Shown: one piece after another, positions 1 through 6,340 of the stretch | How positions within the stretch are numbered: the stretch's first letter is position 1 | How the letters are laid out: every line of letters starts with the position of its first letter | Source of the DNA: Akkermansiaceae bacterium | GTDB taxonomy: Bacteria > Verrucomicrobiota > Verrucomicrobiia > Verrucomicrobiales > Akkermansiaceae | Length of the DNA: 7,422 nt | Direction of reading: 5' to 3' | Assembly (NCBI GenBank): GCA_023301335.1 | Contig: JALZVA010000084.1 | Location: 1-7,422, forward strand | Position numbers and translations under genes: made by a program | Notes under the pieces: model-generated | What the model saw: the letters and a program-made list of their open reading frames with translations, nothing else | Told to the model about the DNA's origin: nothing | The model's database searches: none

Positions 1-192
1 AACCCCGCTTACACACGGGCAAGGCAGCATTTAAACGAACAAAAAATCACAGACAACACCAGCATCACTCCCACTAGGGTGAAAAGCTGGAAAACGGTTT
101 CCGTTTGTTTCTCTGTTTTGTTAGGACTGTCGTTCACACTGCTTACCATCACTACGGTATGGTTAAGCAGATCTAACAACAAGCTATCCTAG
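1..192 (+). CDS. C-terminal end of an unidentified protein with a terminal membrane helix (partial)
   Basis: Frame 1 is open from the left edge to a TAG at 190–192, giving 63 residues of a protein whose start lies outside the window. The visible part begins with NPAYTRARQHL, which could be the end of a TPR-like helix, continues through a polar linker, and then has one strongly hydrophobic stretch at residues about 34–56 (VSVCFSVLLGLSF and on), followed by a short tail ending in NNKLS. This looks like a protein anchored by a C-terminal transmembrane helix. It converges on the exonuclease gene, whose stop codon is 36 bp away. I do not recognise the family. An open frame of 63 codons is only modest evidence, since chance would give one about 5% of the time, but the membrane-helix pattern and the tight convergent spacing support it. 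Confidence 0.5.
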   Translation, partial: NPAYTRARQHLNEQKITDNTSITPTRVKSWKTVSVCFSVLLGLSFTLLTITTVWLSRSNNKLS

Positions 193-207
193 AGGGAATA
201 AAATCTC

Positions 208-221
208 AGTCTCAAAAGACT
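208..221 (-). terminator. Weak hairpin between convergent genes
   Basis: AGTCT–CAAA–AGACT forms a perfect 5-bp stem with a 4-nt loop in the 36-bp gap between the converging partial gene and the exonuclease gene. Read on the minus strand, the stem lies 8 nt after the exonuclease stop codon and is followed by GAGATTTTATT, which is only a modest T tract. A second complementary pair, AAGCTA (181–186) and TAGCTT (225–230), encloses it and could extend the structure. The position is right for a terminator, but the stem is short and the T run poor. Confidence 0.3.
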
Positions 222-228
222 TCGTAGC

Positions 229-789
229 TTACCACTCCACTGCTACTTTTTGGATAGCTCCGGCCTTATCCTTATATTTAACAAAGCCGTGTTCTATCCC
301 GTATTCGTGCACACACTTGGTAACCTTCACATCGAAGCAACAGTACTCTGCGATCTTCATCATCGGGTCAATATTCCCCGTCTTCTTATACTCCTGCCAC
401 CACTTCAGTGCATCTAGTCCATCTGCGGTTTTGCCACTTCCAAGACTCGCTTCAGAGATAGAATCTAGCTTTAATCGATGGCCAAGTTTTGCTTCGACCT
501 CCACTAGCATGTCCAGATTCACCGTCTGGCTCACCATGTCATTAAGCACATAGCCTTGTAACACAGGGTAATCAAAATCGATATGGTTATACCCCACAAC
601 TAAATCGGCAGCCAGTAGCATATTACCAAGGTCATCGATGTTAGATTCGTCAAAAATATGGTATTTTTCAGTCTGGGTGGAATACGCTACTCCAACAGAT
701 ATCCCCATTTTCGCCTTATTCTTAGAGCCTCCTACAGCACTAAATGAACGTTGCGTTTCGAGATCAAAGTAAACGATATTCTTTCCCAT
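229..789 (-). CDS. DEDDy-type 3'-5' exonuclease, RNase H-like (YprB/RNase_H_2 kind)
   Basis: This 186-residue protein consists almost entirely of a ribonuclease H-like exonuclease fold. The four acidic metal ligands and the tyrosine typical of DEDDy nucleases are visible: ExoI in YFDLET (Asp9, Glu11), ExoII in GYNHIDFDYPVL (Asp73), and ExoIII in EYCCFDVKVT (Tyr149, Asp153). The intermediate NLDML (Asp93) and KLDSISEASLG segments are also typical. Such single-domain proteins are expected to remove nucleotides from 3' ends of DNA or RNA with two metal ions in the cytoplasm; the substrate cannot be told from sequence. The ATG at 789 lies 3 nt after the trpB stop, so the two genes are probably cotranscribed and perhaps translationally coupled. 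AAGG at the junction (GACTAAGGCATG on the minus strand) may serve as a ribosome binding site. The protein ends KVAVEW, as expected for a complete member. No helicase domain is attached. Confidence 0.85.
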   Translation of the reverse strand: MGKNIVYFDLETQRSFSAVGGSKNKAKMGISVGVAYSTQTEKYHIFDESNIDDLGNMLLAADLVVGYNHIDFDYPVLQGYVLNDMVSQTVNLDMLVEVEAKLGHRLKLDSISEASLGSGKTADGLDALKWWQEYKKTGNIDPMMKIAEYCCFDVKVTKCVHEYGIEHGFVKYKDKAGAIQKVAVEW

Positions 790-792
790 GCC

Positions 793-1986
<1,194 letters not shown>

Positions 1987-1998
1987 TTCGGCAAAAAA

Positions 1999-2046
1999 CT
2001 AGACCATAGTGTGACGTTGAGCAAGCCTTTCCGAAGTGATATTCAT
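1999..2046 (-). CDS. Possible short upstream ORF before trpB (second of two)
   Basis: A 15-codon ORF (MNITSERLAQRHTMV) starts at an ATG whose last two bases form the stop of the preceding short ORF (ATGA overlap). It ends in TAG 12 nt before the trpB ATG and is in the same frame as trpB. GAAGGA lies 3–4 nt before its start, a little close for an ideal ribosome binding site. It could feed ribosomes to trpB by reinitiation. It holds no Trp codons, so it is not a classical trp attenuator peptide. ORFs this short often arise by chance. Confidence 0.22.
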   Translation of the reverse strand: MNITSERLAQRHTMV

Positions 2047-2090
2047 GCTTCCTTCAGCGAAAGGTTGACCGCCTCCTCAGGAGTTGTCAT
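2043..2090 (-). CDS. Possible short upstream ORF before trpB (first of two)
   Basis: A 15-codon ORF (MTTPEEAVNLSLKEA) on the minus strand is preceded by GGAG with a 5-nt spacer, the best Shine-Dalgarno spacing in this intergenic region. It ends in TGA overlapping the next ATG. The peptide resembles no family known to me and contains no Trp codons. Whether it is transcribed depends on the trpB transcript starting to the right of 2090; I found no convincing minus-strand promoter. It may be a chance ORF. Confidence 0.22.
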   Translation of the reverse strand: MTTPEEAVNLSLKEA

Positions 2091-2093
2091 AAC
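2065..2093 (+). promoter_or_regulatory. Sigma70-like promoter of the polyamine/channel operon
   Basis: A −35 element TTGACC (2065–2070, 5 of 6 to consensus) and a −10 element CATAAC (2088–2093, 4 of 6) are separated by the ideal 17 nt. Initiation would fall near 2100, leaving a leader of about 45 nt to the ATG at 2145. It is the best match in the region between the divergent genes and points into the aminopropyltransferase gene. The −10 element sits in the centre of an imperfect dyad, suggesting control by a repressor. Confidence 0.5.
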
Positions 2094-2099
2094 AGCTCC
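2080..2099. promoter_or_regulatory. Imperfect dyad centred on the −10 element, possible operator
   Basis: GGAGTTGT–CATA–ACAGCTCC is an 8-bp inverted repeat with one mismatch at the DNA level (a G·U pair in RNA) and a 4-bp centre. It covers the predicted −10 hexamer of the rightward promoter. A dimeric repressor bound here would block RNA polymerase. There is no following T tract close by, so it is unlikely to be a terminator. Confidence 0.35.
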
Positions 2100-2155
2100 A
2101 CTGGAACACTGAGTTTTTTGAATATTTCAGATTTGCCCTCAACTATGACAACTTC
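2080..2155. repeat. Separated inverted repeat joining the promoter to the start codon
   Basis: GGAGTTGTCATA (2080–2091) is the reverse complement of TATGACAACTTC (2144–2155) in 11 of 12 positions, the odd one being a G·T pair. The arms are 52 nt apart. The right arm contains the ATG at 2145 and the next three codons; the left arm contains most of the −10 element and, on the other strand, the ATG of a short ORF. The arms could be a pair of protein sites. If transcription begins upstream of 2080, the RNA stem would hide the start codon. Confidence 0.4.
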
Positions 2156-3803
2156 AAAATATAGTGGCTGGATCCTTGGCTTCATCATTTTCATCATGGG
2201 TGGTTGTGGGTTGGCTTATGAATACACCTTTTCAAAAATCGCCTCAGATCTACTTGGAAATTCTGTCCAACAATGGGCCGTGGTCATTGCCATCATGCTT
2301 TTTTGCATGGGAGTAGGAGCTGAGATCCAGCGATTTGTGTCTACTCAAAAGGTGCTGCCGGTATTGCTTTACTCACAGCTTGTGCTTGCTCTGCTTGGCG
2401 GGTTTGGTCCTTTTTTACTCTTATTCACCTTTGGCTCTTACCCCCACATGTTCGGGCTGACTCTCTACGGTATTATTTGCTTAGTTGGGATTATCATCGG
2501 CTTCGAAATCCCCTTAATCTCTCGTATCAATGAGGACTATTCCAGTGATATCCGGTCGAATCTCGCCAGGGTTCTAAAAATGGACTACGTAGGTGCACTC
2601 GCTGGAGCACTCGTCTGGGTGTTTATCCTTCCCCGTTTTTTTAATCTTCATCAGATTGCCTATTTTTTAGGATTCATTAGCCTTGCTGCGACCTTTTTAT
2701 GCTGGTGGTTTTTACGTAAAAAAATGCAGGCACGCTTGCTTTTCCTCGCCTGCTTTGTCTCTGTCAGCACCTTGTTAGGACTGGGGATTGTAAAGTCAGA
2801 GCAATGGGCATTTCACGCCGAGCAGAAATTGTTTCGTGATCGCATCATCTTCACAGAAACGACTCCCTACCAACACATTGTCATCACCCAAAGTAATTAT
2901 GGAGCTATGCGCTGTTACATCAATGGGCATATCCAATTCTCCTCTACAGACGAATACATTTACCATGAGAATCTCGTCCATCCAGCGATGAGCCTTGTCC
3001 ACAGACCTAAGCGTGTTCTCGTCTTAGGAGGTGGAGACGGATTGGCTGTTAGAGAAATCCTAAAGTACCCTACTGTTGAAGAAATCACCTTAGTCGATCT
3101 CGATTCTGCGATGACTGACCTTGCCGCACAGCACCCACTTTTCACCCAACTTAACGACGGCTCACTTAACTCTGACAAGGTAAAACGACTGAATACTTCA
3201 GCTATTTCCTCGGGGGGCAGCTACCAACTCGAAATCCCCAACCAACGACGTATTGAGCATCACACCGCACACCTTGAGCTTCCAAGCTTAGAAATTTTTA
3301 ATATCGACGCAGCAACCTTTTTACAAAAAACCGAGGGTTTATTTGATGTTATTATCTGTGATTTCCCTGACCCTACTAGTCCTGAACTGGCTAAACTTTA
3401 CTCCCTTCACTTCTATGGTCAGCTTAAAAAACGTCTAGCTCCAGAGGGATTCATCGCCCAACAATCCACCTCTCCATATCGAGCCAAAGAAGCATTCCTG
3501 TGTATCGGCAGAACCATGCAGGCAGCTGGGCTTTCCGCTATTCCTTACCACGATCACGTCCCCTCTTTTGGAGAATGGGGCTGGTGGATCGCATCTCATC
3601 AATCTATTACATCAGAAAAACAGATAAAAAAGAGCTTACGAGGTATTCAATCATTACCTGAAAGCACTCAATATTTGACGCTGGAGCTCATTTCTTCTAA
3701 TTTGCACTTCGGAAAAGAAGATCTGATAAGCTCAGAAACTGACATCACTACCATCTCCCGCTCAGCCATCCTGAAGCACTACTTAAACGGCTGGCTGGAA
3801 TAA
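2145..3803 (+). CDS. speE: Membrane-anchored spermidine synthase-like aminopropyltransferase
   Basis: A 552-residue fusion of a membrane part and a polyamine aminopropyltransferase domain. Residues 8–216 contain about seven hydrophobic segments, opening with the GCGLAYEY signature common in membrane SpeE-like proteins. From about residue 230 the spermidine synthase fold follows: YQHI, NGHIQFSSTDEYIYHENLVHPA (substrate loop, 261–281), LVLGGGDG (decarboxylated-AdoMet site, Gly295–Gly299), LVDLD (317–320), FNIDA, and the catalytic-loop segment CDFPDP (Asp406). VPSFGEWGWW (472–481) is typical of the membrane-linked branch. It would transfer aminopropyl groups to putrescine or a similar amine at the inner membrane. 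About 30–35 extra residues lie between the LNDGSL region and FNIDA. I chose the ATG at 2145, which leaves a short cytoplasmic tail before the first helix; an in-frame TTG at 2118 would add nine residues. First gene of the five-gene operon. The symbol reflects the enzyme family; the exact substrate is unknown. Confidence 0.88.
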   Translation: MTTSKYSGWILGFIIFIMGGCGLAYEYTFSKIASDLLGNSVQQWAVVIAIMLFCMGVGAEIQRFVSTQKVLPVLLYSQLVLALLGGFGPFLLLFTFGSYPHMFGLTLYGIICLVGIIIGFEIPLISRINEDYSSDIRSNLARVLKMDYVGALAGALVWVFILPRFFNLHQIAYFLGFISLAATFLCWWFLRKKMQARLLFLACFVSVSTLLGLGIVKSEQWAFHAEQKLFRDRIIFTETTPYQHIVITQSNYGAMRCYINGHIQFSSTDEYIYHENLVHPAMSLVHRPKRVLVLGGGDGLAVREILKYPTVEEITLVDLDSAMTDLAAQHPLFTQLNDGSLNSDKVKRLNTSAISSGGSYQLEIPNQRRIEHHTAHLELPSLEIFNIDAATFLQKTEGLFDVIICDFPDPTSPELAKLYSLHFYGQLKKRLAPEGFIAQQSTSPYRAKEAFLCIGRTMQAAGLSAIPYHDHVPSFGEWGWWIASHQSITSEKQIKKSLRGIQSLPESTQYLTLELISSNLHFGKEDLISSETDITTISRSAILKHYLNGWLE

Positions 3804-3814
3804 CACCGTAAATT

Positions 3815-4642
3815 ATGCACCCATATATTACTACTCTCATCTTAACTGTAAGCCTCCTATTTGTAACAGGGTCTCTCACCAGCTGTAATTCATCTAAAAC
3901 GAATGTCACTATCATCAGCCACGCAGCAGATGGACTGGACCTAAAGGCAGTCACCGATGCAGCTATCAAAGCCTCTAGTGCTGAAGAGTTTGAAAAAAAG
4001 CTAAATATTGCAGGTAATAAAATCAACAATCTCGACCTCAACGAAGATAATAAAATAGACTATATTAAGGTCACTGAAATCAACAAAGAGAAAATGAAAG
4101 GCTTTTCACTCACTGTCGAAGTATCCGCAGAAGAGGAACAGGAGCAAGAAGTCTGCACTATTCAATTTGAAAAAACTACAGATGGATACCGCACCCAAAC
4201 GCATGGTAATCACCATATTTACGGTCGCAATCACTACTACCATCGTTCGAGTGTCGGAGATATCATCATCATGTCTTACTTCCTCCGTGGCCACAGCCCC
4301 TATCGATCTCGATACGGATATGGCCGATACCCTAGTCATTTTTCTTCTCAAGCCAAACCTGTCTCTAAAGCTCAGTATTCTGGCTTTCACCAATCGCAGC
4401 CTTACGCAAAGAGCTCTCAAAAGTCTTCAACTAGCCAGTCCACCTCCACATTTAAATCCCCCAATGCCAATAAGGTGGCCTCAAAAATTAAAGCTCCCCT
4501 CAGAAGCCCGTCAACCAGTCAGAAATCATTCCAAAAATCAAACCCTTCTAAGCATATCTCATCCTCAAGATCTAGCAGCTCGCGTTTTGGTAGCTCTAGT
4601 TCCTCGCGCTCAGGTAGTTCATTTGGCGGAGGTAAAAACTAA
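3815..4642 (+). CDS. Lipoprotein with EF-hand-like loop and serine-rich tail, function unknown
   Basis: A 275-residue predicted lipoprotein. Residues 1–23 form a signal peptide ending in the lipobox LTSC, with Cys24 the lipidated residue; Asn at +2 fits outer-membrane sorting by the E. coli rule. Residues about 40–85 form helices leading to NNLDLNEDNKIDYIKV, a calcium-loop-like DxNxDxxxD pattern (74–82) seen in several uncharacterised secreted proteins. A beta-rich segment follows, including TVEVSAEEEQEQEVCTIQFEK. Residues 130–175 are rich in His, Tyr, Gly and Arg (HHIYGRNHYYHR; YRSRYGYGRY). The last hundred residues are Ser-, Lys- and Gln-rich low complexity, ending in SSFGGGKN. That tail recalls the Ser/Gly-rich ends of DUF1190/DUF4247 proteins in yjf-type clusters, but I cannot assign it to either. 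It starts 11 nt after the aminopropyltransferase gene, without a Shine-Dalgarno match. Confidence 0.8.
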   Translation: MHPYITTLILTVSLLFVTGSLTSCNSSKTNVTIISHAADGLDLKAVTDAAIKASSAEEFEKKLNIAGNKINNLDLNEDNKIDYIKVTEINKEKMKGFSLTVEVSAEEEQEQEVCTIQFEKTTDGYRTQTHGNHHIYGRNHYYHRSSVGDIIIMSYFLRGHSPYRSRYGYGRYPSHFSSQAKPVSKAQYSGFHQSQPYAKSSQKSSTSQSTSTFKSPNANKVASKIKAPLRSPSTSQKSFQKSNPSKHISSSRSSSSRFGSSSSSRSGSSFGGGKN

Positions 4643-4660
4643 CACCCTATTTTTCTTATC

Positions 4661-5557
4661 ATGTTTGATCACTTATTTGACCTCTCCCTTCTCAAGGAAC
4701 TTCTCGACTGGAAAGCTGCCTCCTATGTGCTCTTAGGTGGCGTCCTCCTCACCTTTTTTAAATTTATCAACGGCCTATTTTCTGGCTACCACGTAAATAC
4801 TGAGCTCACAGAAAAGGATAACAAAGCCATCGCCGTTTCATTATCAGGCTTTCTCTTTGCCCTCTTCATGGTGATCCACGGCGTGCTCATTAACCCAGGC
4901 GATTGGTCTCTAATAGATAACCCTCTCTCTGAGTGGTTAGGCGACCTTAGAGACACCTCTATCTGGGCAAGTATAGGCTGCACCTACCTATTACTCTCCC
5001 GCATTATCAATGATAAACTTATTCTCTATAAGTTTAGTAATCGTAAAGAACTTGTCGCAGATAGAAACATCGGAGTTGGTGTTGTCCAAGCAGGTTCCTA
5101 CATCGCTACTGCTTTCATCATCCGAGCCACTCTCACTGGCCCTGATTCCCTCTCTCTCGGAGAAGAGATTTCACTCACTCTGATTTGGTTTATTGTTACT
5201 CAATTACTACTCATTGGCTTCAGTTTCGTCTATCAGTTCATTACTCGTTATGACATCCACGCGGCTCTTCGAGAAGGTAACACCGCAGCTGGTATAGCCT
5301 TTGCTGGGAACCTCATAGCCTTCAGTATTTTATTAGCCTTCTACATTAAGTCCTATGAAAGCCTACCCGGTCTTCTTATCTGGGCGACCTTATCCACGCT
5401 TCTTTTATATCTTGTTAGAATCATCGTCGATAAAGCGCTCTTACCTAACCAAAAGCTAGATCAAGAAATCTCCAAAGATAAAAACTGGGGTGCAGGTATG
5501 ATTGAAGCCATCACGGTCATCGGCTCCGCACTCATTATCTCTGGATCATTTTCTTAA
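4661..5557 (+). CDS. DUF350 (YjfL-type) membrane protein with four 2-TM repeats
   Basis: A 298-residue inner-membrane protein with eight predicted helices (about 18–40, 56–76, 99–118, 135–155, 170–192, 208–230, 235–258, 276–296). The helices form four similar pairs. The second helix of each pair begins with a charged residue and Asn, then a small-residue-rich run: EKDNKAIAVSLSG, VADRNIGVGVVQAG, REGNTAAGIAFAG, SKDKNWGAGMIEA. This is the DUF350 pattern; proteins of this family are encoded with PspA-like proteins, spermidine synthases and ion channels, and E. coli YjfL is the short form. No biochemical function is established. The internal fourfold repeat suggests a pore- or scaffold-like assembly, which is inference. 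It begins 18 nt after the lipoprotein gene, with a pyrimidine-rich spacer and no Shine-Dalgarno match. Confidence 0.85.
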   Translation: MFDHLFDLSLLKELLDWKAASYVLLGGVLLTFFKFINGLFSGYHVNTELTEKDNKAIAVSLSGFLFALFMVIHGVLINPGDWSLIDNPLSEWLGDLRDTSIWASIGCTYLLLSRIINDKLILYKFSNRKELVADRNIGVGVVQAGSYIATAFIIRATLTGPDSLSLGEEISLTLIWFIVTQLLLIGFSFVYQFITRYDIHAALREGNTAAGIAFAGNLIAFSILLAFYIKSYESLPGLLIWATLSTLLLYLVRIIVDKALLPNQKLDQEISKDKNWGAGMIEAITVIGSALIISGSFS

Positions 5558-5559
5558 GG
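5555..5559 (+). promoter_or_regulatory. Ribosome binding site overlapping a stop codon
   Basis: TAAGG, made of the DUF350 stop codon plus two bases, lies 7 nt before the ATG at 5567. It is the clearest Shine-Dalgarno match inside the operon and supports that start, with coupling to translation of the gene before it. Confidence 0.5.
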
Positions 5560-5566
5560 CGTTCTC

Positions 5567-6337
5567 ATGTCCTGCGATTACTATAAAATTGACCCAGATA
5601 AAGGATCAAGGTATGCCGCAACCTTCCTCCTTCTGTATATATACAAAGGGGACTTACAAATCTCCACGGAAAAAGTAGGGGATGACTACCAGCTAAGGCC
5701 AGCTATAGAACTACTCCTAGAGAAGAACCATATCACTATAGAGGGAGACACTTACCTCCTCCAAGAATCAGGAAAGCATAAAGCCATCCAGTTTGAGGAA
5801 CGTTATTCCACCCTACTCACCTACCTTGACATCTTTGGTTTCGTGGATCTTGAGCAAGGCGAGTTTGCTTACGCCAGCTACAATGAATGCTCTACAGAAG
5901 AAGCCTGGAACCATTTAAAAAATGAACCAAGGTGGAGTGACCTTAGGGTAGCAATGCTAGATCACCTCGACGGAGACTCTACAGAAATCGTTTACGCTCA
6001 AATGCTCATAGAAGGGCACTATCACCCTCAAGTCGAACATTGGCAGCAATGCCTAATGAGAGGTAAATGGTGGCGCGAGATCACCTCCTTATGCGACTCA
6101 GCAATCCAAATGGAAGATCTCGGGTACATACAGCAGAAAGAAAAAATAACAGGTGAACAAGTTTTAGATACTATTTACGACCAAGCTATCCTCATTCTCA
6201 AAAGCCTCTACCCCGATGATTTAGAAATACAGAGTAACCTTAACAGCTGGTATAACACCGAAGCTTCTGTCAACTCAAAGCCCTCATTGATACAAACCTC
6301 TTCCACTCCTCCTTGGGTAAAGCCTTGGATACTCTAA
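5567..6337 (+). CDS. Soluble conserved protein of unknown function with possible winged-helix N-terminal part
   Basis: A 256-residue protein without signal peptide or membrane helix, so probably cytoplasmic. Residues 45–75 (AIELLLEKNHITIEGDTYLLQESGKH) read like the recognition helix and wing of a winged-helix domain: a helix, then a beta hairpin around EGDTYLL. They are followed by a helix and LDIFGFVDLEQGEFAYASYNE (88–108). The RWSDLRVAMLDHLDGDSTEIVYAQMLIEG segment (122–150) and a Trp-rich helix (WQQC…KWWREI, 159–172) look like conserved helical parts. The final 25 residues are polar and probably disordered, ending in PPWVKPWIL. I recognise no named domain. It lies 9 nt after the DUF350 gene and 3 nt before the channel gene, so it should work with membrane partners, perhaps as an adaptor or sensor. 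Binding to DNA is possible but not shown. Confidence 0.8.
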   Translation: MSCDYYKIDPDKGSRYAATFLLLYIYKGDLQISTEKVGDDYQLRPAIELLLEKNHITIEGDTYLLQESGKHKAIQFEERYSTLLTYLDIFGFVDLEQGEFAYASYNECSTEEAWNHLKNEPRWSDLRVAMLDHLDGDSTEIVYAQMLIEGHYHPQVEHWQQCLMRGKWWREITSLCDSAIQMEDLGYIQQKEKITGEQVLDTIYDQAILILKSLYPDDLEIQSNLNSWYNTEASVNSKPSLIQTSSTPPWVKPWIL

Positions 6338-6340
6338 CAC

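Noticed and set aside
139..170. Hairpin CTGCTTACCAT / ATGGTTAAGCAG with 9-nt loop
   Set aside because: The stem is long with one bulge, but it lies within the open frame of the left partial gene and has no T tract on either side, so I do not call it a terminator.
2118..2144. TTG at 2118 as start of the aminopropyltransferase
   Set aside because: It would add nine polar residues and use a rare start codon with only a weak GAG upstream; the ATG at 2145 gives the short tail usual before the first helix. It is not excluded.
4560..4640. Short near-repeats of AGCTC/TCGCG-type codons as a DNA repeat element
   Set aside because: They are explained by the repeated Ser-Ser-Arg-Gly composition of the lipoprotein tail.
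4167..4736. Long plus-strand open frame overlapping the lipoprotein gene and the start of the DUF350 gene
   Set aside because: It is another frame of the low-complexity serine-rich coding region; its translation has no domain or signal, and it overlaps two well-supported genes.
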